Positions 22,413-31,184 of a DNA stretch of 39,847 nucleotides are shown piece after piece. A program made the translations under genes and the position numbers. The DNA comes from an uncultured Clostridia bacterium (lineage in GTDB: Bacteria; Bacillota; Clostridia; Oscillospirales; Ruminococcaceae). The DNA lies in contig CANQNG010000019.1 in assembly GCA_947625155.1 (NCBI GenBank), positions 1 through 39,847 of the forward strand, in the 5' to 3' direction. The notes beneath the pieces were generated by a model. That model was not told where the DNA came from and ran no database searches. It saw nothing but the letters and a program-made list of their open reading frames with translations. How positions within the stretch are numbered: the stretch's first letter is position 1; each line of letters starts with the position of its first letter.

Positions 22413-22447
22413 GGATCTAATATACACGGCTCATCCTTCAAGAAGCA

Positions 22448-25417
22448 TCAGCCGTTGGTCAGCAAACATTTCAGCATCGCCAGATCAAACACATCAATGA
22501 CCGCATTTTCATCCATGTCCACATTCTGCCATCTCGTGAGGGTCCCGGCTTTGAGCAGCCATTTCTGGAGCATGACCACATCGGCGACCTCCACGTTCCC
22601 GTTGGCATCCGCATCGCCTTTCAGCGTTCCGGAAGTCACATTCGCTTTGGCAAATACTGTATAATTCACACAATAAGCCGACTGTCCGTTCGTGCCGAGC
22701 GTGACAGTATCGCCGGACTTCACGGTTTTTTTGTATGCCGTAAATGTCACATCTCCGTCATTGGCAAGGGTCAGCTCCGTTTTCTCCCAATCGGAGAGCC
22801 ATTCCGGCAGCGGGTCAACACGGCTGTCCATTGCCACATACACCGTCATATCTGCCCCTGCCGTAAAGACCGCAAGGTCATTCTCGCTGAGTTTGGCATC
22901 GCAGGCAGTCCGGAGCAGTTCCGCACCGAGCAGTTCTTCCGGGATCACCGTATATGTCACCTCTCTGTCCCCGAACACAAGGTCGCCCACCTCTGCACTG
23001 CTGTCGATGCTCCAGTTCCGGTAGGTGTTCAGATCCTTGACGGTCAGATCCCGGAACAGTTTGCCGTTGAGGGGGTCGATCTTGACCGCAAGCGTCCATT
23101 TCTGGTTATCCGAGCCGTCACAAGCCCACTGCACGACATTCGCACCGCTTTCCGTGCTGCCCGCTTCAATGCCGAGACAGCTTGCATCGGCAGTCGCTTT
23201 GGTCGTGATGGTATAGGTGCTGTCGCCATTATCTACAAATTTGAACAGCTGCGCATCGCTTGCGGTATCGCCCCAGATGCCGATATTTGTGCCGTTATCC
23301 GTCTTGCCATAGTCGAGATCAAGGAGATAGCTCCTGCCGTCACCTGCTTCAGAATACAGCCGGTAATACCCGTTCCCGGCATCCTCAAAATACCAGCCGT
23401 CTGCACCGTTTCCGCCCTGCTGGACATTCGTGCCGTTGGCAGGTGTCTCCTCCGCCAGCGCAAGAGGCAGCCCGCTGCCCACGTTGGTGATCACATATTT
23501 ATGCGCCGTGTCGATGACAGCGCCCGTCTTTCCGGCAGGACTGCCGTCATTGACCGTGCAGTCTGTCGGGCGTGCCGGCAGATCATAGCCCGTTCCGAGG
23601 AAGAAGCTCGTATGCGGCGGCTGGTTGTATGCCGTATTCTGCGCCGAGACCTGCATCCGGTACTGCGCATCGTGCATCAGTGTGGTGATCCTGTAGTCCG
23701 TGTCGTAGGGCGTTGCATAAATGCGGACAGACTTGCTGTCAGCGGCACGGACGATGAGTTCCTCACGCCAGTCCCCGAAAATATCCGCCGACAGGCAGGG
23801 CGTGCCCTTGGTCGTGTTGCAGGTGTAGTAACCGTCCGTGGAGAGGAGCGTGGTCAGCGTGCCGTCCTCTTTCATTTTGGTGATAGTCGCCGGAGAATCC
23901 GTGTAGCCGTCCAAAATTTCACGCTCCAGATCGCCGTCCCAGTAGCTCAGGAAATTGATAGCCGGTCTCCTGCATGAAAGCGTCTCACCGCTCACATTTT
24001 TGACAGGTGTCGAACCGTCCGCTTCCTTGTTTCCCCAGAGTTCTGCGCCGGGGTTTCCTGCCCAGACATTGTCGCCGCAGCATCTTCCCGTATCGCCGTC
24101 ACCGTCATTGTGGAACAGAATTTTGCCCGTATCACAATCCACCAGTGAAACGCCATATGGCTTATCCTCGTGGCAGATCCAAGCCTCAATTCCTGGGTTT
24201 GTCGGGTCAAGGTCGCCTACGTGCATCGCATCACCGTGCCCCTTGTTCAGACACCAGAGCAGTGTTCCGTCATCGTCAATGCAGGTCGAACCGGTGATGA
24301 TCTCCTGCCTGCCGTCACCGTCCACATCGGCAGGCATGGAATTATGGTTTCCGTCACCGTATCCCGGCGTACTGCTGCTGGTACCGGTATCGAACATCCA
24401 GAGCTTTTTGAGCTTCTTATTCTCGACCGTGTAGGCGACTGCCGTCATTCTCCCGTAATAGCCACGCCCGGCAACGACGCAGGGATGTACGCCGTCCAGA
24501 TAGGCGACTGTCCCCCAGAACCGGTCTACACGGTTGGTCTTGTCGCTGGATTTGCCCCACTTGGTCGGATCGCCTCTGCCGGGTCCGTAGTCGATCGTAT
24601 CGAGGGCTGCCCCTGTCTCACCGTCAAAGAGCGTGTAAAATTCATTGCCTGTGTAAATGAAACCGTTCCCGTCCCGGTAGGTCTGTGAAGCATCGCCGAT
24701 GACTTTGCCCGTGCCGTCCACTGTACCGTCCGAGGTCTTGCAGGTCATTTCGCACTTGCCGTCCAGATCGAAATCGCCCACGAAAAATTGCGTATAATGC
24801 GCCCCCGCACGGATATTCCAGCCGAGGTCAATGCGCCAGAGCCTTGTGCCGTCCAGCCGCAGACAGTCTATGTAGACTTTGTCGGTCTTGCCTTTCTGAG
24901 AGTTGTCCTTGGAATTGGAGGGGTCCCATTTCAGGAAGAGTTCATACTGCCCGTCTCCGTCCACATCGCCGACGGACATATCATTCGGGCTGTAGGTCAC
25001 GCCGGATGCGGTGGGCGGTTCGAGGGGAACGTCAAACCACGCATCCCCTGAGATCAGCTTGCAGGTCTCCGAGGAAACGACTTTTCCGCCCGAAAGCGTG
25101 TCCACCCGATACTTCGAGGCAGCCGTTCCCTGTGCATCGAGATAGCAGGTCGCCTGTCCGGCTTCACTGGTATAAATGAGTGTGCCGTCCCGGTAGAGCT
25201 CATAGACAGCATCGTCCGCATCGTTGGCAAGATACCGCCAGCTCACGAGCATCCCCGAACCTGTGCCGACAGCAGAAATGCCCCTGTCCAGATACTCCAG
25301 CACTTTCCCAGAGGCGGCATCTGCCCGCAGCTCTGTGTACGGCTTTCCGGGCATAGCAAGACCTGCCGCCCCGACGAGCAAAGCTGCCAATACCGCTGTG
25401 ATACGTCTTTTCTTCAT
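22448..25417 (-). CDS. Cellulosomal rhamnogalacturonan lyase PL11 with ricin-type domain and dockerin
   Basis: 989 residues from MKKRRITAV (GGAAGG upstream; the frame opens 35 codons earlier, before the promoter). A signal peptide is followed by a PL11 catalytic domain to about residue 615: SVGDVDGDGQYELFLKWDPS, GDFDLDGKCEMTCKTSDGT and DVDGDGRQEI are the calcium-loop-rich propeller blades of YesW-type enzymes that cleave rhamnogalacturonan I in pectin. Next comes a ricin-type beta-trefoil (about 630-765; QW-like motifs such as NVVQWACDGSDNQKW). Then a beta-rich module (about 770-925; GAELLRTACDAK, TVYVAMDSR) of a type seen in other pectin lyases, and a dockerin (about 932-985: GDADANGNVEVAD, DENAVIDVFD). 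The second dockerin loop is degenerate. The enzyme acts outside the cell on pectin hairy regions. Confidence 0.93.
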   Translation of the reverse strand: MKKRRITAVLAALLVGAAGLAMPGKPYTELRADAASGKVLEYLDRGISAVGTGSGMLVSWRYLANDADDAVYELYRDGTLIYTSEAGQATCYLDAQGTAASKYRVDTLSGGKVVSSETCKLISGDAWFDVPLEPPTASGVTYSPNDMSVGDVDGDGQYELFLKWDPSNSKDNSQKGKTDKVYIDCLRLDGTRLWRIDLGWNIRAGAHYTQFFVGDFDLDGKCEMTCKTSDGTVDGTGKVIGDASQTYRDGNGFIYTGNEFYTLFDGETGAALDTIDYGPGRGDPTKWGKSSDKTNRVDRFWGTVAYLDGVHPCVVAGRGYYGRMTAVAYTVENKKLKKLWMFDTGTSSSTPGYGDGNHNSMPADVDGDGRQEIITGSTCIDDDGTLLWCLNKGHGDAMHVGDLDPTNPGIEAWICHEDKPYGVSLVDCDTGKILFHNDGDGDTGRCCGDNVWAGNPGAELWGNKEADGSTPVKNVSGETLSCRRPAINFLSYWDGDLEREILDGYTDSPATITKMKEDGTLTTLLSTDGYYTCNTTKGTPCLSADIFGDWREELIVRAADSKSVRIYATPYDTDYRITTLMHDAQYRMQVSAQNTAYNQPPHTSFFLGTGYDLPARPTDCTVNDGSPAGKTGAVIDTAHKYVITNVGSGLPLALAEETPANGTNVQQGGNGADGWYFEDAGNGYYRLYSEAGDGRSYLLDLDYGKTDNGTNIGIWGDTASDAQLFKFVDNGDSTYTITTKATADASCLGIEAGSTESGANVVQWACDGSDNQKWTLAVKIDPLNGKLFRDLTVKDLNTYRNWSIDSSAEVGDLVFGDREVTYTVIPEELLGAELLRTACDAKLSENDLAVFTAGADMTVYVAMDSRVDPLPEWLSDWEKTELTLANDGDVTFTAYKKTVKSGDTVTLGTNGQSAYCVNYTVFAKANVTSGTLKGDADANGNVEVADVVMLQKWLLKAGTLTRWQNVDMDENAVIDVFDLAMLKCLLTNG

Positions 25418-25493
25418 AACATCCTTCCTTTCTGTGTGTGATCTGGAAACCATATCTTTGTTGCGGTTTCCGGAAAATAATACCCATGCTTTT

Positions 25494-25522
25494 ATTATAT
25501 TACTTATTTGTGAATTTGTCAA
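25494..25522 (-). promoter_or_regulatory. Consensus promoter of the PL11 gene
   Basis: TTGACA (25522-25517) and TATAAT (25499-25494), minus strand, 17-base spacer. This sits inside the open frame upstream of the true start, confirming the start at 25417. Confidence 0.88.
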
Positions 25523-25545
25523 TAGGTCATGACTGTTAATTTATT

Positions 25546-25615
25546 AAAAAAACACGCCTGTCGGATGCCCTTCTCTGTGCCGTAAGCGGTGCGGAGAAGG
25601 GCAAATGCGGCGTGT
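25546..25615 (-). terminator. Terminator of the M23 gene
   Basis: Two-tier hairpin: outer ACACGCC/GGCGTGT and inner GCCCTTCTC/GAGAAGGGC. On the minus strand it is followed by a run of seven T. Confidence 0.85.
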
Positions 25616-25650
25616 CTCTGTTTTAGGGACCGGGCAGGAGCTGCTTGCAG

Positions 25651-26424
25651 CTATTGGATATAGGCAGCCGGGTCGATATACGTTTCCCCCTGCATCACCT
25701 CAAAGTGCAGGTGGGTCGCCTGTGAACTTTCCACATCCGCAGTATCACCGACCGCACCAATGGGCGAAGTATTGGTCACGCTGTCGCCCTCCGTTACGGT
25801 CACACCGGCATTGAGGCTGCAATAACGGCTATAGATACCGTTCTGGTGGTCGATCGTCACGCTGATGCCCCAGAGAGGATCGTCCTCGACCTTGAGGACG
25901 ATCCCGTCGTCCATGGGATAGACGGCATCCCCCAAGGATGCGGCAATGTCAATGCCGTTGTGGGTCTGCCAGACACCGGTCGTGGGAGATTTGACAAGTT
26001 CTCCGCCGCTGAAACTCTGGATGATCTCACCGTCCACCGGAAAGCGGGACGGCTGGTGCGGGGGGGCTGTTGGTTCGGTCACAGCTTCGGTCACGGTCTC
26101 CGCATGGGGCTTGGCGGCAGGCAATGCGGCAGCGGCAGCGGCTGTCTCCGGTCTGGTCTCCGGCGGGACATAGGGCTTGGCGGCAGGCAGGGTCGCCTGT
26201 GCAGCGGGCGCTTCGGTGGCAGCGGGGCGGACAAGATCGGTCTCCGGCTTAGCAGCCGTGATCTCACGGTCAAGCACGGATCCCAGCTCCATCTCCAGAT
26301 CCTGTGATGTCTGTGTATAAGCGAACCAGCAGGAAACGCCGATCATTGCCGCACACAGCAGCATGACCAGCCAGAAGCTCAGATGCCCGGTCTTCTGTTT
26401 TTTTGCATAATTGTATTCTTTCAC
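25651..26424 (-). CDS. SpoIIQ-like M23 (LytM) membrane-anchored peptidase-family protein
   Basis: About 257 residues from a GTG at 26424 with GGAGG 8 nt upstream; the frame is open further but lacks a ribosome binding site there. A short basic N-terminus, one membrane span (about 13-35) and a Pro/Ala/Glu-rich spacer (about 50-120) precede an M23 domain. Its zinc ligands are visible: THNGID (His, Asp) and HLHFEV (HxH). The segment FSGGELVKSPTTGVWQTHNG closely follows the pattern of SpoIIQ, the forespore-side partner of SpoIIIAH in sporulation, and the zinc site is complete as in clostridial SpoIIQ. Alternatively a general cell-wall endopeptidase. Confidence 0.85.
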   Translation of the reverse strand: MKEYNYAKKQKTGHLSFWLVMLLCAAMIGVSCWFAYTQTSQDLEMELGSVLDREITAAKPETDLVRPAATEAPAAQATLPAAKPYVPPETRPETAAAAAALPAAKPHAETVTEAVTEPTAPPHQPSRFPVDGEIIQSFSGGELVKSPTTGVWQTHNGIDIAASLGDAVYPMDDGIVLKVEDDPLWGISVTIDHQNGIYSRYCSLNAGVTVTEGDSVTNTSPIGAVGDTADVESSQATHLHFEVMQGETYIDPAAYIQ

Positions 26425-26479
26425 GAATAACACCTCCGTTGATAGGTTTGTCCGAAAAAAATAAAATATACATGACCAG

Positions 26480-26508
26480 TTGCAAAAATCTTCGTTTTCT
26501 GGTATAAT
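26480..26508 (+). promoter_or_regulatory. Promoter of the ABC exporter operon
   Basis: TTGCAA and TATAAT, 17-base spacer. TTGCAA is self-complementary, so it might also act as the -35 of the divergent M23 gene, with a weak TATTTT 16 bases away on the minus strand. Confidence 0.75.
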
Positions 26509-26538
26509 AATTCTATCACACCATACAAGGAGAAGGCT

Positions 26539-28248
26539 ATGCAAAAATTATTTCGTTTTCTGAAGCCCTACCGCCGGGAGCTGATCATCGGTCCGCTGTT
26601 CAAGCTGTTGGAAGCGATCTTTGAGCTGATCGTTCCCGTTGTCATGGCAAAGATCATTGACAACGGCATCGTCCGGCAGGATACCGGGTATATCCTCCGG
26701 CACTGCGGGCTGATCGTTCTGCTCGGTATTTGCGGGTTGTGCTTTGCGCTGACCTGTCAGTACCTTGCCGCAAAATGCGCTTTCGGCTATGGCACAACGC
26801 TCCGGAAAGAGCTGTACCGTCATATCAACACGCTCTCCTGTACGGAACTGGACAGGCTCGGCACGTCTACCCTTGTTAACCGTATCACGAACGATGTGAC
26901 CGCTTCGCTGTCGGGAGTGAATATGTTCATCCGCCTTGCATCCCGTGCGCCGTTCCTGATCATCGGTGCGGTCGTCATGGTGCTGATCATTGACTGGCGG
27001 CTGTCTCTGATCTTTCTGGCGATCGCGCCGATCGTGGCATTTCTGCTCTGGTTCGTCATGCACAAGACCATTCCCATGTACGGGGCAAATCAGAAGCGGC
27101 TGGACGGCATTGCCCGCCGCACGGGGGAAACGCTGGACGGGATGCGTGTCATCCGTGCCTTTTCCCGGCAGAAAGAGGAAGCAAAGCGATTTGCGGACGA
27201 CTGTGCCGATCTGGAGCAGGCGATGCTTGCTGTCGGCAGGATCTCCGCTGTACTCAACCCGCTGACCTTTGTCATCATGGATCTGGGGATCGTTGCCGTA
27301 CTCTGGTTCGGCGGGCTGCATGTTGATACAGGTTTGCTCAGTCAGGGAGACCTGACCGCCTTTGCTAATTACATGACACAGATCCTGCTGGCAATGGTCG
27401 CACTTGCCAACCTCATCCAGATCCTTACCAAGGCACAGGCTTCTTCTCTGCGTGTGGCAGAAGTGCTGGAAACGCCCGGTTCTATGCAGGACGGCACGGC
27501 AGTCCCCGACACTTCCGAGGAAGAGGCGATCGCTTTCGAGCATGTGAGCTTTACCTATCAGGGCGCAGGGGACACGGCGCTGGCAGACATCAGCTTTACG
27601 CTGCAAAAAGGGCAGACCCTCGGCATCATCGGCGGAACGGGCAGCGGCAAGTCAACACTGGCTTCTCTGATCTACCGTGCCTATGATGCTGTGGAGGGAG
27701 AAGTTCGCCTGTTCGGGAAAGACATCCGCACTTACAGCTTAGATGCGCTGCATCACTGCATCGGCACAGTCCCGCAGAAGGCTGTGCTTTTTACCGGAAC
27801 GATCGCCGAAAATCTCCGCTGGGCAGATGCAAATGCCACAGAGGATGACCTGCATCGGGCATTGGAGACCGCACAGGCGGCGGACTTTGTGGATGCGCTG
27901 CCCTATCAGATGGAGACACACCTTGTGCAGGGCGGGCGCAATCTTTCGGGCGGACAGAAGCAGCGGCTGACGATCGCAAGGGCGCTTGCCGGAAAGCCGG
28001 CAATGCTGATCTTAGACGACAGCATGAGCGCATTGGACTATGCAACGGATGCGGCGCTCCGGAAAGCCCTTGCGGCGTGCAGGGACATGACGAAGGTCAT
28101 CATTTCGCAGCGTGCGACTTCCATTGCGGATGCCGATCTGATCTTGGTGCTGGAGGACGGGGTCTGCGTGGGGCAGGGAACGCATACAGAATTACTGGAA
28201 CGGTGTACGGTCTACAAGGAGATCTACGATTCTCAGATGCAGCAATAG
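26539..28248 (+). CDS. Heterodimeric ABC exporter, degenerate-NBD subunit
   Basis: 569 residues: six-helix membrane domain (about 15-305) then an ATPase domain. Walker A is GGTGSGKST, Q-loop GTVPQKAVLFTG, signature LSGGQ, Walker B MLILDDS. In the last, Asp replaces the catalytic glutamate, and the switch histidine is Gln (ISQRATS). This subunit therefore forms the inactive site in a heterodimer, as in BmrCD/LmrCD/TM287-288 exporters. Its intact LSGGQ would complete the active site of its partner, encoded 9 nt downstream. Likely exports drugs, lipids or peptides; substrate unknown. Confidence 0.92.
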   Translation: MQKLFRFLKPYRRELIIGPLFKLLEAIFELIVPVVMAKIIDNGIVRQDTGYILRHCGLIVLLGICGLCFALTCQYLAAKCAFGYGTTLRKELYRHINTLSCTELDRLGTSTLVNRITNDVTASLSGVNMFIRLASRAPFLIIGAVVMVLIIDWRLSLIFLAIAPIVAFLLWFVMHKTIPMYGANQKRLDGIARRTGETLDGMRVIRAFSRQKEEAKRFADDCADLEQAMLAVGRISAVLNPLTFVIMDLGIVAVLWFGGLHVDTGLLSQGDLTAFANYMTQILLAMVALANLIQILTKAQASSLRVAEVLETPGSMQDGTAVPDTSEEEAIAFEHVSFTYQGAGDTALADISFTLQKGQTLGIIGGTGSGKSTLASLIYRAYDAVEGEVRLFGKDIRTYSLDALHHCIGTVPQKAVLFTGTIAENLRWADANATEDDLHRALETAQAADFVDALPYQMETHLVQGGRNLSGGQKQRLTIARALAGKPAMLILDDSMSALDYATDAALRKALAACRDMTKVIISQRATSIADADLILVLEDGVCVGQGTHTELLERCTVYKEIYDSQMQQ

Positions 28249-28257
28249 GAGGAAGCC

Positions 28258-30012
28258 ATGAAAAATACGATCTTGCGCATTTTGCGCTATACCAAGCCCT
28301 ATTGGGCATATCTTGTGCTTACACTGTTCTGTACGCTGATCGGGGTGCTGCTGTCGCTGTTCGTGCCGATCCTGATCGGCGAGGCGGTCGATCTGGCACT
28401 GGGGGTCGGGGCAGTGGATCTTGCAGGGCTGGGACAGGTACTTGTGAAGCTGGTGGCATTCGTGATCGTGAGCGGCGTGTTCCAGTGGCTGGCAGGGCTG
28501 TTCGTGAACCGCCTTGCCTTCGGGGTCGTGCGGGAGCTGCGCACGGAGCTGACCGAAAAGCTGGGGAAAATGCCCATTTCCTACATTGACGGGCATGCAA
28601 GAGGCGACATCATGGCAAGGGTCGTGCCGGATATCGAGATCCTTTCGGACGGCTTGTTGCAAGGGTTCGCACAGTTGTTCACGGGGGTGGTGACGATCGG
28701 CGGGACGCTGTATTTCATGCTGACGAGAAATGTCCGCATCACGGCGATCGTCGTGCTGATGACACCGCTTTCGCTGCTGCTGGCTGCCAAGCTGACCACG
28801 CTGTCCCACAGCACGTTCCAGAAACAGACACAGCTCCGGGGCGACATTGGCGCTCTGACAGAAGAACTGGTCGGCAACCAGCGCATCGTCAAGGTGTTTG
28901 CCTACGAAAAACGGGCAGAGGAACGTTTCAGCGAAGTCAATGCTGCCCTCGGAGAAGCTGGCAGGAAGGCGACATTTTATTCCTCACTCAGCAACCCGTC
29001 TACCCGCTTTGTCAACGGGCTGATCTATGCGGCTGTCGGCACGGTGGGAGCGCTCGGGGCGATCGGGGTGCTGCCGTGGGTCGGGGTGATGAGTATCGGT
29101 ATGCTGGCAAGTTTTCTCTCCTATGCCAATCAGTATACCAAGCCGTTCAATGAGATCTCGGGCGTTATCACGGAATTGCAGAACGCTGTGACCTGCGCCC
29201 AGCGGGTCTTTGCGGTGCTGGATGCCCCGCCTGAACCGGATGACAGTCACTGTCTGACACTGACGGACAGCAGAGGGCATATCGTGCTGCGGGATGTGAG
29301 CTTTTCCTATGTGCCGGAAAAGCCCCTCATCCGGCATTTCAGCATGGAGGCAAAGCCGGGGCAGCGGATCGCCATTGTCGGACCGACCGGGTGCGGCAAA
29401 TCTACGATCATCAACCTGCTGCTGCGGTTTTATGAGATCGATGGCGGCGAGATCCTGCTGGACGGCAGAAGTACGAAGGAACTGACGAGGGACAGCCTGC
29501 GCAGTCAGTTCGGGATGGTCTTGCAGGAGACGTGGATCTTCACGGGGACGGTGGCGGAGAATATCGCCTACGGAAAGCCGGATGCGACCCCAGAGGAGAT
29601 CGAACAGGCTGCCCGTGCCGTCCATGCGCACGGCTTTATCAAGCGTCTGCCGGAGGGCTATCAGACGGTCATCTCCGAGAACAGCGGCTTGTCACAGGGG
29701 CAGAAGCAGCTGCTGTGTATTGCCCGTATCATGCTGACAGACCCGCCAATGCTGATTTTAGACGAGGCGACAAGCAGCATTGACCTGCGCACGGAACACC
29801 GCATCCAGCGGGCGTTCGAGAAGCTGATGCGTGGGCGGACAAGTTTTATCATTGCGCACAGGCTTTCCACGATACGCAGTGCCGACCATATCCTTGTCAT
29901 GCGGGACGGCAGTATCATCGAGCAGGGAGACCATGCTTCCCTGATCGCAGAGAACGGCTTCTATGCGGAGCTTTACAACAGTCAGTTCGCCGGAAGCGGC
30001 GAGACAGCATGA
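28258..30012 (+). CDS. Heterodimeric ABC exporter, catalytic-NBD subunit
   Basis: 584 residues with an N-terminal membrane domain (about 18-300) and an ATPase domain with canonical Walker A GPTGCGKST, Q-loop VLQETWIFTG, Walker B MLILDEATSSID and switch His in IIAHRLST. The signature reads LSQGQ rather than LSGGQ. It pairs with the upstream subunit: this chain provides the working Walker B and the partner provides the standard signature, giving one active and one degenerate site. GGAGG lies just before the ATG, and spacing shows co-translation from one mRNA. Confidence 0.92.
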   Translation: MKNTILRILRYTKPYWAYLVLTLFCTLIGVLLSLFVPILIGEAVDLALGVGAVDLAGLGQVLVKLVAFVIVSGVFQWLAGLFVNRLAFGVVRELRTELTEKLGKMPISYIDGHARGDIMARVVPDIEILSDGLLQGFAQLFTGVVTIGGTLYFMLTRNVRITAIVVLMTPLSLLLAAKLTTLSHSTFQKQTQLRGDIGALTEELVGNQRIVKVFAYEKRAEERFSEVNAALGEAGRKATFYSSLSNPSTRFVNGLIYAAVGTVGALGAIGVLPWVGVMSIGMLASFLSYANQYTKPFNEISGVITELQNAVTCAQRVFAVLDAPPEPDDSHCLTLTDSRGHIVLRDVSFSYVPEKPLIRHFSMEAKPGQRIAIVGPTGCGKSTIINLLLRFYEIDGGEILLDGRSTKELTRDSLRSQFGMVLQETWIFTGTVAENIAYGKPDATPEEIEQAARAVHAHGFIKRLPEGYQTVISENSGLSQGQKQLLCIARIMLTDPPMLILDEATSSIDLRTEHRIQRAFEKLMRGRTSFIIAHRLSTIRSADHILVMRDGSIIEQGDHASLIAENGFYAELYNSQFAGSGETA

Positions 30013-30031
30013 CGGGAAAGGGAGGAAGATC

Positions 30032-31144
30032 ATGTATCATTATCTGATCGTGGGGGCAGGACTGTATGGTGCTGTCTTTGCACAGCAGGCAAGGCAGGCG
30101 GGGAAAAGCGTGCTTGTCATCGACAAGCGGCCGCATATCGCCGGAAATGTATATACCGAGGAGATAGAGGGCATTGCGGTACACCGGTACGGGGCGCATA
30201 TTTTCCACACGAATGACCGGCAGGTCTGGCAGTATATCACACAGTTCGGGGAATTCAACCGCTTTACGAATGCGCCGGTCGCTAACTACAAGGGGGAGCT
30301 GTATTCTTTGCCGTTCAATATGTACACATTCCACAAAATGTGGGGCGTGGTGACACCGGAGGAGGCTGCCGCAAAACTGGCGGAGCAGCGGCAGGAGATC
30401 ACCGGTGAACCGAAAAACCTCGAAGAACAGGCGATCTCCCTTGTCGGTCGGGACATTTATGAAAGGCTTGTCAAGGGCTACACCGAAAAGCAGTGGGGAC
30501 GGGACTGCCGGGAGCTGCCGGCGTTCATCATCCGGCGGCTCCCGGTGCGGCTGACCTTTGACAACAACTACTTCAACGCACGCTTTCAGGGGATCCCGGT
30601 CGATGGGTATACTGCCCTTGTGGAACACCTGCTTACGGGTGTGGAAGTGCGGCTCGGTGTGGATTATCTGGCAGACAAGGAGGCGCTGGATGCGCTTGCG
30701 GAACGGGTGATCTATACGGGGGCGATCGATGCGTATTTCGGGTATGCGCTGGGGGCGCTGGCATACCGGAGCGTGCGGTTTGAGACAAAGCTGCTGGATA
30801 TGCCGAATTTTCAGGGCAATGCGGCAGTCAACTACACCGACCGGGAGACCCCGTGGACACGCATCATCGAGCATAAATGGTTTACGTTCGGCAAGGACAG
30901 GAACGGCTGCGACATCCCGAAAACCATGATCAGCTACGAATACAGCAGTGAATGGCAGCCCGGTGAGGAACCATATTACCCAGTCAATGACACGGAGAAC
31001 AATGCTCGCTATGCCCGTTACAGGGAACTGGCTGCGGGGGAGGACAAGGTCCTTTTCGGGGGCAGGCTGGGAGAGTATCGGTATTACGATATGGATGCTG
31101 TCATTGCGGCTGCCCTGCAAAAAGCCGGACAGCTCCTGACATGA
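30032..31144 (+). CDS. glf: UDP-galactopyranose mutase
   Basis: 370 residues from MYHYLIVGAGLYGAV. The N-terminal FAD fold shows GAGLYGAVFA and IDKRPHIAGNVYT; YGAHIFHT and FTNAPVANYKGELYSLPFNM are hallmark UGM motifs, and EYSSEW with GRLGEYRYYDMD closes the FAD site. The enzyme interconverts UDP-galactopyranose and UDP-galactofuranose, the donor for galactofuranose-containing surface glycans. GGAGG is 6 nt before ATG. It begins 19 nt after the exporter subunit, in the same transcript, which hints at glycan export but does not prove it. The open frame extends 23 codons upstream inside the ABC gene. Confidence 0.95.
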   Translation: MYHYLIVGAGLYGAVFAQQARQAGKSVLVIDKRPHIAGNVYTEEIEGIAVHRYGAHIFHTNDRQVWQYITQFGEFNRFTNAPVANYKGELYSLPFNMYTFHKMWGVVTPEEAAAKLAEQRQEITGEPKNLEEQAISLVGRDIYERLVKGYTEKQWGRDCRELPAFIIRRLPVRLTFDNNYFNARFQGIPVDGYTALVEHLLTGVEVRLGVDYLADKEALDALAERVIYTGAIDAYFGYALGALAYRSVRFETKLLDMPNFQGNAAVNYTDRETPWTRIIEHKWFTFGKDRNGCDIPKTMISYEYSSEWQPGEEPYYPVNDTENNARYARYRELAAGEDKVLFGGRLGEYRYYDMDAVIAAALQKAGQLLT

Positions 31145-31147
31145 AAA

Positions 31148-31171
31148 ACGCTCCCGGAAAGGGAGCGTTTT
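31148..31171. terminator. Terminator between glf and a convergent gene
   Basis: ACGCTCCC / GGGAGCGT arms with a 5-nt loop, flanked by A's and T's on both sides, so it can act in both directions. Confidence 0.82.
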
Positions 31172-31184
31172 GTGCCGTATTGCC

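Noticed and set aside
26548-27606. 352-residue open frame on the minus strand
   Set aside because: Antisense to the first ABC exporter subunit; composition is typical of a shadow.
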